A DNA stretch of 64,000 bases from Kribbella amoyensis (GCF_007828865.1 NZ_VIVK01000001.1:4092001-4156000), one strand, 5' to 3'. Positions 54,599-63,414 are shown, counted from the stretch's first letter. A program made the numbers and translations. The notes: generated from the letters alone by a model not told the origin.

Positions 54599-56710
54599 GT
54601 GAAACGTGCCGCATTCCTGCCCACCTGCTTGGCGCTAGTCGCCGGCGCCCTCGCCGCCTGTACGTCGTCGCCTCCTGCTGCCGACCCGCCTGTCTCAGCA
54701 GGCAAAGGCAGGTTGCAGGTGACGGTGAACGGCCTACCGAACGGAGCGGCCGCCAAGGTCCGCGTCGAGGGCGCCGGCGATCACTGGGATCTGGCGGGAT
54801 CCCGTGAGCTGGACGTGAACCCCGGCCGCTACACCGTGACGGTGCTGCCGGTCCGGGTCTCCGCCTCGAGTCGTCACGGGATCGAGGAGCCCCGCACCGT
54901 GGTGGTCGAGCCCGGTCGCACGCTGGTCGTGGATGCGTCCTATCTGGTGACTGTCCCGGACACGACCAAGATCATCGACGACGCGGCCACCCGTCCCCGG
55001 ATCGTTGCCGTGGCCGCGAACCAGGTGGTGATCTCCCGCGGCCCGTACTCCGACCGGCTACGCCTGGGCGACACGATCCTGGCCGGCCACGGTCCGAAGA
55101 CCCCTGGTGGGCTGTGTGTCAAGGTCGTCGGGATCACCGTCAACGCCGGCACCGTGGTGGTGCGAACCGCACCCGCTCGGTTGCTGGAGGCTCTTCCGGA
55201 TGGTCGCCTCACGTTCTCCGGGGCACCGGTCGAGCATGGTCTGGATGGCGAGTTCGCCGGGACCGTTCCGCTCGGACCGGTCGAGGCCCGGGTCCATCGC
55301 AAGGGCAGGCTGGCCGTCGACCTCCAGGACAGTGAGGTGCGATGGCGATCGGACGGTGACTACCTCGACGTCCTGATCCATCCCAAGTTGTCCTACGACG
55401 AGCAGTGGGGCTATGAGGTCGCGGCCGAGATCACGGACGAGAAGGGCCGGGTCGAGGTGCCGTTGAAGAGCGGGATCGGCCAGCTGAAGCACCTCTGCGG
55501 AGCCGGCCTGGTGATCAAGATTCTCAAGCTGACACTCCCGGTGTCGTGCCAGATCAAGGGAATTCTCTCTGCCGCACCGACCGTGCGTGGCGCGGTGTCA
55601 GGCTCCTGGACCGGATCCGGAGTCTTCGACGGTCGGTTCCACTGGCGGTCCGACCGCGCGACGAAGCCGGAGTACGAGGTGGTGTCACAACCCCTGGACT
55701 GGACCTTCGACACCGTTCTGGTTGCTGAGGGCAAGCTCAAGGCCGCGGCCGGAGTGTGGATCGGGATCACGACCGGGAAGTCGATCGCCGACCTCGACGT
55801 CGGGCTGGAGGTGACCTTCGAGGGGACCGAGACCATCACCCGCACGCGGCCCAAGGGTGGGCCCGTGACGGTCAGCGCAGCGGCCGACTTCGGGGCGAAG
55901 GTGGGGCTGTCGGCGGAGCTGAACTTCGTCGCCGGCCTTATCGACGGCCCGAGTGGTGAGCTGAACGTGGCCTATCGACCGATCAAGTCGTGGTCGGAGC
56001 AGTTGTCACCGGGGGACCTCAACACCCGCGCGCCGGGGTACTCCAAGCAGCAGGTGCGCGATGCGGTCGAGACCGTCGCGAAGAGTCACCTGCCGAACGG
56101 CTATCGCTTGTTCGACGGCGCGGCCGCCTGTCCTGACCCCCGGAGCGGATGCGAGTTCGCGAGTCCGGCCGGCGGAACCACCTGGCAGTTCAACGCCGTC
56201 GCCGAACCGCGTGACTTCATCACGCTTTCCACGACGGCCTATCGGTCCGACCAGGAAGCCCGGTACGCGGCCGATCGGGCGAGGCGCCAGCTGGCAGCTT
56301 TCGAAGGCCGGTTCGCCGTTCCGGCCACCGACCCGTCGGCCACCTCCAGCCGGCCCTCGACCTTCGGGCTCGACGGGCAGGGCGCCTTCGGTATCGAGTC
56401 GGTCTTCGAGTGGCCGGGCCATGGCCTTCTCCGCCAGTACGAGGAGGTGCCGACGCCGCGAATCCTGGAGGAGCTGAGGCATCGAGGCTGCGACTCGCCC
56501 TCGAATGCCTCCGCCCGAGGCTGCGGCGGACCATTCTCGTGGCAGGACCAGTGGATGGTCGTCGCTAGTCACAACCTGGTTCTGACCGGTCACGTGAAGC
56601 AACCACTCGCGGCAGCGGAGAAGAACACGGCCTACCTTCGCACCCTGCGGACCGTTCTCGAGGATTTCGTCACCGCGATCGGCCAGCCTTCAGGCGTTGC
56701 GGGGTACTGA
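54599..56710 (+). CDS. Large predicted lipoprotein with PEGA-like N-terminal domain
   Basis: The 703-residue product starts at GTG 54599, one base after the previous stop. The lipobox is LAAC within AGALAACTSS. Residues 35-85 resemble a PEGA carbohydrate-type domain (GRLQVTVNGLPNGAAAKVRV and LDVNPGRYTVTVLPV). The long middle is beta-rich without a recognisable family. The last third has several cysteines and a helical end. It probably works with the neighbouring lipoprotein on the cell surface. A membrane cyclase follows 128 bp later on its own promoter. Confidence 0.75.
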   Translation: MKRAAFLPTCLALVAGALAACTSSPPAADPPVSAGKGRLQVTVNGLPNGAAAKVRVEGAGDHWDLAGSRELDVNPGRYTVTVLPVRVSASSRHGIEEPRTVVVEPGRTLVVDASYLVTVPDTTKIIDDAATRPRIVAVAANQVVISRGPYSDRLRLGDTILAGHGPKTPGGLCVKVVGITVNAGTVVVRTAPARLLEALPDGRLTFSGAPVEHGLDGEFAGTVPLGPVEARVHRKGRLAVDLQDSEVRWRSDGDYLDVLIHPKLSYDEQWGYEVAAEITDEKGRVEVPLKSGIGQLKHLCGAGLVIKILKLTLPVSCQIKGILSAAPTVRGAVSGSWTGSGVFDGRFHWRSDRATKPEYEVVSQPLDWTFDTVLVAEGKLKAAAGVWIGITTGKSIADLDVGLEVTFEGTETITRTRPKGGPVTVSAAADFGAKVGLSAELNFVAGLIDGPSGELNVAYRPIKSWSEQLSPGDLNTRAPGYSKQQVRDAVETVAKSHLPNGYRLFDGAAACPDPRSGCEFASPAGGTTWQFNAVAEPRDFITLSTTAYRSDQEARYAADRARRQLAAFEGRFAVPATDPSATSSRPSTFGLDGQGAFGIESVFEWPGHGLLRQYEEVPTPRILEELRHRGCDSPSNASARGCGGPFSWQDQWMVVASHNLVLTGHVKQPLAAAEKNTAYLRTLRTVLEDFVTAIGQPSGVAGY

Positions 56711-56826
56711 CAGCGTTAGCTGTCGCCGGGACCGGACGCCAGCACGCGGAGCTCGGCCGGCTCGACTGAAGGGCTGGCCGAGCTCGTCCGGTCGAGCATC
56801 CCGGGGCGATCGCGGCGCCGGCCGCT

Positions 56827-56832
56827 TACGAT
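56827..56832 (+). promoter_or_regulatory. -10 box for a leaderless cyclase transcript
   Basis: TACGAT lies six bases before the GTG at 56839. The box and spacing are the same as at proA. Confidence 0.55.
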
Positions 56833-56838
56833 CGAGCG

Positions 56839-58110
56839 GTGGGTGGGTCGGGGGTGGCCGTCCGGGGCCCGCGGGCGTGGGCGGTCCGCGGGCTGGAGCG
56901 GCTGGCCGAGATCGGGGCTCGGCCGGAGGACTCGCACGACGAGCGGCTCCGGCGGGGCACGCTTGTCTTCCTGTCGGTCCTGATCACCGTGCTCTCCACG
57001 ATCTGGGTCACCACCTACTTCGCGTACGGCGACCCGGTCTCGGCCGCGATTCCCGGCGCGTACCAGGTGATCACGGTCGTCGGTCTGGTCGTCCTGGCCC
57101 GGACCAAGCGGTTCGGCGTCTTCCGCAGTACGCAGCTCGCGGCGTTCCTGGTCTTGCCGGCCCTGCTGCAGATCTCGCTCGGTGGATTCGTGGCCTCCAG
57201 CGGGATGATCCTGTGGGCGGCCGTCATGCCGCTGGCGGCGCTGGCACTGCTCGGGGTGCGTCGATCCTTGCCGTGGCTGGGCGCCCTGCTCGCCGTCCTG
57301 GTGCTGCTCGCCCTGCCCGACGCCCGCCTGGCGCGCTCTCCGGCCGCGCTGTCGACGGGGTTCGTGGTCACGTTCCTGGTGCTCAACATCGCGAGCGTCA
57401 CGGTGTGCGCGTACGTGATGCTCGCGTACTTCGTGGAGCAGCGCGACCGGGCTCACCGGGAGCTGCAGGCCGAGCGGGAACGGTCCGAGCGCCTCCTGCT
57501 CAACGTCCTGCCGGAGCCGATCGCCCAACGACTCAAGACCCGGCCGGGGGTGATCGCGGAACGCCACGAGGCGGTGAGCGTGCTGTTCGCCGACATCGTC
57601 GGGTTCACCGCGCACTCGGCGGCGATGGCGGCCGAACAGGTGGTGGAGCTGCTGGACCAGGTCTTCACCGCCTTCGACCGGCTCGCCGACGCCGCGGGCG
57701 TCGAGAAGATCAAGACGATCGGCGACGCGTACATGGTGGTTGGCGGCCTGCCCGTGCCCCGGCCCGACCACCTCGCCGCTGTTGCCCGGACCGCGCTCGC
57801 GATGCGCGCCGAGATCGCCCGGATCGCGGCCCAGCCGGGGTGCGACTGGCTCGCGGTCCGGATCGGCATCGACACCGGTCCGGTGGTGGCCGGCGTGATC
57901 GGGCGCCGCAAGTTCATCTACGACCTCTGGGGCGACACGGTCAACACGGCCAGCCGGATGGAGTCGCACGGTCCGCCCGGCCAGATCCAGCTCACACACC
58001 GCGCGGCGATCGCGCTCGGCCCGGAGTTCACCGTCCGCCGGCGCGGCACGATCGAGGTCAAGGGGAAGGGCCCGATGGAGACGTACCTGCTCGACGGCGC
58101 GACCGGATAA
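56839..58110 (+). CDS. Membrane-bound class III adenylate cyclase
   Basis: The enzyme makes cyclic AMP from ATP. The 423-residue protein has a hydrophilic N-terminus, six predicted transmembrane helices at about 40-210, a coiled coil (RDRAHRELQAERERSERLL, about 210-228) and a class III catalytic domain at about 245-415. Metal-binding aspartates lie in FADIVGFT and IGDAYM. The Lys in EKIKTIGD and the Asp in IYDLWGD match the ATP-selective pair. NTASRMES supplies the transition-state Asn and Arg. All key residues are present, so it should be active. The six-helix anchor resembles receptor-type mycobacterial cyclases. Confidence 0.92.
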   Translation: MGGSGVAVRGPRAWAVRGLERLAEIGARPEDSHDERLRRGTLVFLSVLITVLSTIWVTTYFAYGDPVSAAIPGAYQVITVVGLVVLARTKRFGVFRSTQLAAFLVLPALLQISLGGFVASSGMILWAAVMPLAALALLGVRRSLPWLGALLAVLVLLALPDARLARSPAALSTGFVVTFLVLNIASVTVCAYVMLAYFVEQRDRAHRELQAERERSERLLLNVLPEPIAQRLKTRPGVIAERHEAVSVLFADIVGFTAHSAAMAAEQVVELLDQVFTAFDRLADAAGVEKIKTIGDAYMVVGGLPVPRPDHLAAVARTALAMRAEIARIAAQPGCDWLAVRIGIDTGPVVAGVIGRRKFIYDLWGDTVNTASRMESHGPPGQIQLTHRAAIALGPEFTVRRRGTIEVKGKGPMETYLLDGATG

Positions 58111-58152
58111 TCGCGAGCCGATCGACCAGGCGGCCTGTTAGCGTCCCGGGAC

Positions 58153-59184
58153 ATGCCGACCTTTCGTTCGTACGACGGGACCGAGCTGGCGTACCACGTG
58201 CGAGGCGAGGGCGCGATCCTCGTCTGCCTGCCAGGCGGACCCGCACGCGCCTCGGAGTACCTGGGCGACCTCGGTGGGTTGTCGGCGGATCGTCGGCTGG
58301 TCCTGCTGGACAGCCGTGGTTCGGGGGAGTCGGCGGTGCCCGACGACCCGGACACGTACCGGTGTGAGCGGCTGGTCGACGACGTCGAGGCGTTGCGGCG
58401 GCACCTCGGACTCGACCACCTCGACCTGCTCGCGCATTCGGCCGCGGGCAACCTGCTGAGCCTGTACGCGGCTCGGTACCCGGACCGAGTCGGAAGCGCC
58501 GTACTGGTGGCTCCGGGATTCGACGCGGTCGGCCTGGACTTCACCGACGAGGAGTGGCTGGAGGCGGTACGACGGCGGTCCGGCGAGCCCTGGTACGAGG
58601 AGGCGTTCGCCGCGTTGATGCGTCTGGACGACGGATCCACCGAGCTCGCCGACCGGCTCCAGGCGGCTCCGCTGTTCTACGGCCCGTGGACCGAGGAGGC
58701 CCGCGCCGCCGAAGAACGCTGGGTCGAGCAGATCGCCCCGGCCGCGCGGATCGGATTCCGTAGCCCGGGGTCCTTCGGGGATCCCGCGATCACGCGAGCT
58801 GCCCTTGCCGAGCTGGCGGCGCCGGTGCTGCTGATCGGTGGCGAGCTGGATCCTGCGCCGACTCCGCGGGTCCTGGCGGAGTACGCCGCGTTGTTCCCCG
58901 ACGCCCAGGTGGTCGTCCAGCCGAACGCCGGCCACACTCCGTGGATCGACGATCCCGCTGCTTTCCGCGAGCTCGTGAACTCGTTCCTCGACTCGCTCCT
59001 CAGTGCCGTGGAGTCGGCCGCTTCGGGACAGGGTCCGCGCCGTCGATGCCCCGAATGCCGTGGTGCCGCCCGCCTTCCGGGGCTGGTCAAGACCACCAAC
59101 ATGGGCAGCGGGATGGGTAGCTCCTTCGGCCCGTGCCCCAGCTGCGACGGCCTCGGCTACCTCACCGACGACGAGTCTCTGTAG
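58153..59184 (+). CDS. Alpha/beta hydrolase with C-terminal DnaJ-like zinc ribbon
   Basis: The 343-residue protein has a prolyl-aminopeptidase-like hydrolase domain: oxyanion CLPGGPARASEYLGDL (25-40), nucleophile elbow AHSAAGN with Ser96, Asp in GGELDPAPTP and His in NAGHTPW. The last 45 residues add CPEC (299-302) and CPSC (328-331), followed by DGLGYL, as in the zinc ribbon of DnaJ-like proteins. I know of no standard family with this pairing. TAGCGT lies eight bases before the ATG. It is 5 bases upstream of a small kinase gene. Confidence 0.8.
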   Translation: MPTFRSYDGTELAYHVRGEGAILVCLPGGPARASEYLGDLGGLSADRRLVLLDSRGSGESAVPDDPDTYRCERLVDDVEALRRHLGLDHLDLLAHSAAGNLLSLYAARYPDRVGSAVLVAPGFDAVGLDFTDEEWLEAVRRRSGEPWYEEAFAALMRLDDGSTELADRLQAAPLFYGPWTEEARAAEERWVEQIAPAARIGFRSPGSFGDPAITRAALAELAAPVLLIGGELDPAPTPRVLAEYAALFPDAQVVVQPNAGHTPWIDDPAAFRELVNSFLDSLLSAVESAASGQGPRRRCPECRGAARLPGLVKTTNMGSGMGSSFGPCPSCDGLGYLTDDESL

Positions 59185-59189
59185 GGACC

Positions 59190-59573
59190 ATGGCGAAGCG
59201 CAACTACCTGGTCGAAGGCGGTTCAGGGACAGGTAAGAGCTCGGTCTGCCGCGAACTCCGCCGGCGCGGGTACCAAGCCGTTGACGGTGACAACGAACTC
59301 GCGTACCAGGGCGACCCCGCAACGGGGGAGCGGATCGACGGGCCCGGGCGGCACGAGCAGCACATCTGGGACGTGGACCGGGTCCGGGAGATTGCCGCGA
59401 GCAACGAAGAGGAGATCGCCTTCTTCTGCGGCGGATCCAGGAACTTCCACCAGTTCCTGGACCTCTTCGACCAGGTCATCGTGCTGGACGTGGACACCCG
59501 GGGCATCGTGATCGACACGGACCGCCCGCTCGAGGAAGTCGTCGACGCTGTCCTCAGATCTGCTGAGGCTTAG
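59190..59573 (+). CDS. Small P-loop kinase-like ATPase with an apparent internal deletion
   Basis: The 127-residue protein has a P-loop EGGSGTGKSSVCRELRRRG (residues 9-27), GDNELAYQGDP and EEIAFFCGGSRNFHQFLDLFD, matching a family of actinobacterial AAA/nucleoside-kinase-like proteins usually near 175-180 residues. Between VIVLDVDT (97-103) and RGIVIDT the normal 45-50 residues, with the LID-type Arg-rich segment, are missing. The frame is intact, so the loss is an in-frame deletion. Catalysis is doubtful. The ATG lies 5 bases after the hydrolase stop. Confidence 0.7.
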   Translation: MAKRNYLVEGGSGTGKSSVCRELRRRGYQAVDGDNELAYQGDPATGERIDGPGRHEQHIWDVDRVREIAASNEEEIAFFCGGSRNFHQFLDLFDQVIVLDVDTRGIVIDTDRPLEEVVDAVLRSAEA

Positions 59574-59580
59574 GGTCAGT

Positions 59581-59955
59581 TCAGCCTCGGGCCGGTCGCT
59601 TCGCGGTGTACTGGTTGAGGGCTGCGACCAGGGCCAGGCCGGCGGCCTCGACGACGTCCGCGGACGATGCCCGGACCGCGACCCTGCGGCCTGGCAGTTC
59701 CACCTCGAGCTCGACCTCTCCGACCGCCTCGCTGCCCGGGCCGACCGAGTACGCGCGGAACCCGACCACCCGCGCCTGCACGCCCGTCGCTTGCGAGATC
59801 GAGTGGCACACCGCGTCGATGAGGCCGGTCCCCGAGCCCTCGGCGTGGACCTGTTCCCCAGCTCGCGAGAGCTTGACGTTGGCGCGCGGTCCGTCCTGCG
59901 TGCCCCCGGAGTACGTGATGGCGTCGACCTGCCAACTGGTGGACAGCTCCGTCAT
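59581..59955 (-). CDS. Free-standing LeuA regulatory (LeuA_dimer) domain protein
   Basis: The 124-residue protein matches the C-terminal allosteric domain of 2-isopropylmalate synthase: WQVDAITYSGGTQDGPRANV, GSGTGLIDAVCHSISQATG, FRAYSVGPGSEAVGEVEL and SADVVEAAGLALVAALNQY. No catalytic LeuA barrel precedes it; the upstream sequence is a normal intergenic region with GGGGGAT before the ATG. It may sense leucine or bind LeuA in trans, or be a residue of a broken gene with an intact frame. It is convergent with the kinase gene and divergent from the sigma factor gene. Confidence 0.8.
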   Translation of the reverse strand: MTELSTSWQVDAITYSGGTQDGPRANVKLSRAGEQVHAEGSGTGLIDAVCHSISQATGVQARVVGFRAYSVGPGSEAVGEVELEVELPGRRVAVRASSADVVEAAGLALVAALNQYTAKRPARG

Positions 59956-60032
59956 GCGATCCCCCTGATGTCCTGCCGAGCCAGGGCCGGTCCTTCCCCG
60001 GCAGCATCCTGCGCCCGGCACCCCTCAGCCGG

Positions 60033-60038
60033 AGCCTA
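60033..60038 (-). promoter_or_regulatory. Candidate -10 box for the LeuA-domain gene
   Basis: TAGGCT on the reverse strand lies about 78 bases before the ATG at 59955. The transcript would carry a leader of about 70 nt. No -35 box is clear. Confidence 0.35.
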
Positions 60039-60139
60039 ACCGGCGACCTGCGAACGGGCCACACATCGCCGAGTGATGAGTTGTCGAGCCCGCGGCCGTC
60101 ATACCTCCGACGAGACACGACGAGACGGAAGGATGACGG

Positions 60140-61138
60140 GTGATGAGTACGGACACACTGCTGAAGGAGCTGGGCGTGAGCGGTGGGAGGGACCTCGGCA
60201 TGGTCGACGAGCCGGCGTTCACGGCGTTGGCGGAGCGGCACCGCCGGGAGCTGCACGTGCACTGCTACCGGATGCTCGGATCGTTCCAGGACGCCGAGGA
60301 CACTGTGCAGGAGACGTTCCTCCGGGCCTGGCGGCGGCGGGAGACGTTCGAGGGGCGGTCGACGTTCCGGGCCTGGCTGTACCGGATCGCCACCAACGCC
60401 TGCCTGGACCTGCTCGCCGCGCGCCGCCCGGAGCCCGCCACCGGGGGTGAGGTCCCGTGGCTGCAGCCCTACCCGGACCGGCTGCTCGACGAACTGCGAG
60501 CGGACGACGCGGACGAGCCGGAGACCGTCGCTGTCGCGCGGGAGACAATCGAGCTGGCGTACCTGGTCGCGGTCCAGCATCTCGCGCCGCGCCCACGGGC
60601 CGTGCTGATCCTGCGGGATGTGGTCGGCTGGCCGGCCAAGGACGTCGCGGAGCTCCTCGGCGACTCCGTCAACTCCGTGAACAGCGCGTTGCAGCGCGCC
60701 CGCGCCGGCCTGCGGGAGCATCTGCCCGCCGAGCGGCAGGACTGGACCGGCAGCGAGGAGGACACCAGGACGCGCGAGCTGGTACGCCGCTATACCGAGG
60801 CGAGTGTGACCACGGACATCGATGGGCTGGCCGCGCTGCTGCGGGACGACGTCCGCTGCTCGATGCCGCCCACGCCGGGCCTGTACGTCGGCCGCGAGGC
60901 AGTCGTGAACGACTGGATCGAGAGCGGCTTCGGGCAGATGACGGGCCTGCGCGCCGTCCTCACCTCCGTGAACCGGCAGCCCGCCGTCGCCGTCTACCAC
61001 CGGCAGGACCGAGAGGGCGCCTACCTGCCGCTCACGATCGACGTCCTGCGCATCACCGGCGGCGCGATCGCCGAGATCACCACGTTCCACGCCGACCAGT
61101 TCCCGCGGCTCGACCTGCCCGAGCGCCTGCCGGCGTAG
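60140..61138 (+). CDS. ECF RNA polymerase sigma factor with SnoaL-like C-terminal domain (SigJ/SigG-like)
   Basis: The 332-residue protein has sigma region 2 (FTALAERHRRELHVHCYRML, AEDTVQETFLRAWRR), region 4 (LILRDVVGWPAKDVAELLGDSVNSVNSALQRAR kept in part) and a C-terminal SnoaL-like domain (TRELVRRYTEASVTTDIDGLAALL onward). In this group the C-terminal domain replaces a separate anti-sigma factor. GGAAGGA suits either GTG 60140 or ATG 60143. A small membrane protein follows 30 bases later and may be its target or partner. Confidence 0.9.
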   Translation: MMSTDTLLKELGVSGGRDLGMVDEPAFTALAERHRRELHVHCYRMLGSFQDAEDTVQETFLRAWRRRETFEGRSTFRAWLYRIATNACLDLLAARRPEPATGGEVPWLQPYPDRLLDELRADDADEPETVAVARETIELAYLVAVQHLAPRPRAVLILRDVVGWPAKDVAELLGDSVNSVNSALQRARAGLREHLPAERQDWTGSEEDTRTRELVRRYTEASVTTDIDGLAALLRDDVRCSMPPTPGLYVGREAVVNDWIESGFGQMTGLRAVLTSVNRQPAVAVYHRQDREGAYLPLTIDVLRITGGAIAEITTFHADQFPRLDLPERLPA

Positions 61139-61168
61139 TCCAGGTCCGGACGCACCGCGCTGAGGCGA

Positions 61169-61630
61169 ATGAGGAACGACATGAACAGCAACAGGAAAGG
61201 CAGCGGGCTGTTCGCAGGCCCGGAATCGGCGCAAAGGTACGGATTGCGCGGGCTCGTCGTCACCGGCCTCCTGGCCGCGATCGCCGCGATGGTTGCCACC
61301 ACTGTCGCCGCTGCGCTCGCACAAGCAGCCGGGGTCGACTTCGAGGTCCCCGAAGGTGGCGAAACGATCCCGTTGGGCGGATTCGCCGTGGTCACCGGCG
61401 TCTTCTCGGTCATGGGCGTCGTCATCGCCGTCGCGCTTCGTCGGTGGAGCGCTCGCCCCGCCGAGCGCTTCGTGTGGACGACCGTGCCACTGACCGCGAT
61501 CTCGTTCGTTCCGCCCCTTCTCTCCGGGGCAGCCACGGCCACCGTCGCTGGGCTCATCGGACTGCACCTCGTCGCTTCGGCAGTGATGATCTCGATCCTT
61601 GCGAGGAGCCTCCGTCAGGAGCCCTGGTAG
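61169..61630 (+). CDS. Four-helix membrane protein (DUF6069-like)
   Basis: The 153-residue protein has four predicted transmembrane helices and a loop with FEVPEGGETIPLGGFA, typical of DUF6069 proteins of unknown function. An ATG at 61181 with AGGAA before it is an alternative start. It follows the ECF sigma gene and is probably co-transcribed. Its last 16 bases overlap the end of the convergent ABC transporter gene. Confidence 0.72.
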   Translation: MRNDMNSNRKGSGLFAGPESAQRYGLRGLVVTGLLAAIAAMVATTVAAALAQAAGVDFEVPEGGETIPLGGFAVVTGVFSVMGVVIAVALRRWSARPAERFVWTTVPLTAISFVPPLLSGAATATVAGLIGLHLVASAVMISILARSLRQEPW

Positions 61631-63414
61631 CCCTTTGCCTGTGTGGTGAAGAGGCGGGCGTAGGTGCCGCCAGTGCTGAGCAAGGAAGTGTGAGTACCGG
61701 TCTCCGTGACCGCTCCGTCGTCCAGGACCACGATCAGGTCGGCGTCACGCAAAGTACCGAGCCGGTGCGAGATCAGGACCGACGTGCTTCCGGCGCGCAA
61801 GGTACTGATCCTGGCGTGCAGCTCGGCTTCGGCTTCCGGATCGAGGCCCGCGTTCGGTTCGTCGAGGATCAGCAGGTCCGCGTCGGCGCGGAGGAAGGCG
61901 CGGGCCAGGGCCAGTCGTTGCCACTGTCCGCCGGAGAGGACGACCCCGGTCCCGTCCGAGCCGTCGTCGTCGGCGAACATCCGGCTGAGCAGGGTGCGGT
62001 AGCCGCTCGGGAGTTTCTCGACGACCTCGTGGATGTCGGCCTGGGTCGCGGCCGCGGTGATCCGGTCCGGATCCTCCAGTGCGGTGAGGTCGCCGAGTGC
62101 GATGTTCTCCGTCACGGTGAGGTCGTAGGACATGAAGTCCTGGAACACCGCGCCGACCCTGGCCCGGAGCTGGGCCGGGTCGAGGTCGCGCAGGTCGACG
62201 CCGTCCCAGGTGATGCGGCCCTTGGTCGGGTCGTACATCCGGCACAGGAGTTTGACGACGGTGGACTTGCCCGCGCCGTTCTTCCCGACCAGCCCGACGG
62301 CCAGCCCGGAAGGAATGGTGACCGTCACGCCCCGCAGTACCCAGGGCAGGTCGTCGCCGTAGCGGAACCAGACGTCCTCGAACACGATGCCTCGCTGGAG
62401 TGCCGGCGTCCCGACCGGGTGCTCCGCGATGGGCAGCTCGGGTGGCGCGCCGAGTACGGCGGTGTAGCGGTCGAAGATCATCAGCTGTTCGGTCGTCTGG
62501 GCCAGCAACGACACGATGCCGGCGACCGCGGTCTGCACCCCGGCGACCGCGGCGATGAACAGCGCGATGTCGCCCGCGGTCAGCTCGCCGCGGCCCGCCT
62601 CTAGAATCGCCCAGACCAGACCCGCCCCGGCGACGGCCGCGGCGAAGAGTTCGAGCCCGCTCTGGACGAACAGCTCGCGGCGGTCGAGGGTACGCCGCGC
62701 GGCGTGGATCCCCGACAGCGTGCGCATCATCCGGCCGCGCAGGAAGTCGCCGATACCGAACAGCCGGATCTCCTTGCCGGCGCGTTCGTCGGACAGCAGC
62801 AGCTGGTAGAAGAGCTCGCGGCGTTCGTCCGGGCTCAGCCGGACGGTGGTGTTGACGCGGCGTCTCGCCAGCGCGAGCTCGGCCAGCAGGGTCGGCAGTG
62901 CGGCGACCAGCACGATGCCGGCGATGAGCGGGCTGATGATGACCAGCGAGCCGAACAGGCCGAGCGCCGCGATCACGTTCTTGACCAGCTGAATGGTTGC
63001 GACGGTCAATTGTGCCGGAGCCGTGTCGGCGGCTTCGGCCAGGCGCAACTGGTTGAGGAACTGCGGATCCTCGAACCGGCCGAGTCCGGGGAACCGGTTG
63101 ACCGCCTGGTACAGCCGGTCCCTGGCCGCACGGCTGACACGCCGCTGCGCCTCCGCGGAGAAGTACTGCGTGAGCTGCGGCAGCGTCGCGGTCAGGGCGC
63201 CGAGTACGGCAAGGACGATCGCCAGCGGAAGCAGATCGTCGATCGCGGTGCCCGCGGTCACCGAATCGATGACCAGCTTGGTCAGCCAGGTGATCGCGAC
63301 CGGGAGTACGGCGCCGACCAACGCGATCGCGCTCAGCAGCGCGAGCTGCGCGGGGGCCTCCCGAAACGCCAGCTTCGCCGCTGGCGCCAACCCTCGGCCC
63401 GTACGCCGGCTCAA
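61615..63414 (-). CDS. ABC transporter, fused permease and ATP-binding protein
   Basis: The 599-residue half-transporter has six transmembrane helices in residues 1-310 and an ATP-binding domain at about 345-590. Motifs are Walker A VGKNGAGKST, signature VVLSGGQWQRLALARA, Walker B LLILDEPNAGLD and H-loop ISHRLGT. The group is MsbA/lipid or peptide exporter-like. Its start overlaps the S26 peptidase stop by 4 bases and a thioredoxin-like gene lies further upstream. This grouping suggests export and maturation of a peptide or protein. Confidence 0.92.
   Translation of the reverse strand: MSRRTGRGLAPAAKLAFREAPAQLALLSAIALVGAVLPVAITWLTKLVIDSVTAGTAIDDLLPLAIVLAVLGALTATLPQLTQYFSAEAQRRVSRAARDRLYQAVNRFPGLGRFEDPQFLNQLRLAEAADTAPAQLTVATIQLVKNVIAALGLFGSLVIISPLIAGIVLVAALPTLLAELALARRRVNTTVRLSPDERRELFYQLLLSDERAGKEIRLFGIGDFLRGRMMRTLSGIHAARRTLDRRELFVQSGLELFAAAVAGAGLVWAILEAGRGELTAGDIALFIAAVAGVQTAVAGIVSLLAQTTEQLMIFDRYTAVLGAPPELPIAEHPVGTPALQRGIVFEDVWFRYGDDLPWVLRGVTVTIPSGLAVGLVGKNGAGKSTVVKLLCRMYDPTKGRITWDGVDLRDLDPAQLRARVGAVFQDFMSYDLTVTENIALGDLTALEDPDRITAAATQADIHEVVEKLPSGYRTLLSRMFADDDGSDGTGVVLSGGQWQRLALARAFLRADADLLILDEPNAGLDPEAEAELHARISTLRAGSTSVLISHRLGTLRDADLIVVLDDGAVTETGTHTSLLSTGGTYARLFTTQAKGYQGS

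Noticed and set aside
60457-62604. Forward open frame of about 715 codons
   Set aside because: It runs through the sigma factor and membrane protein in another frame and then antisense to the ABC transporter, without family features.
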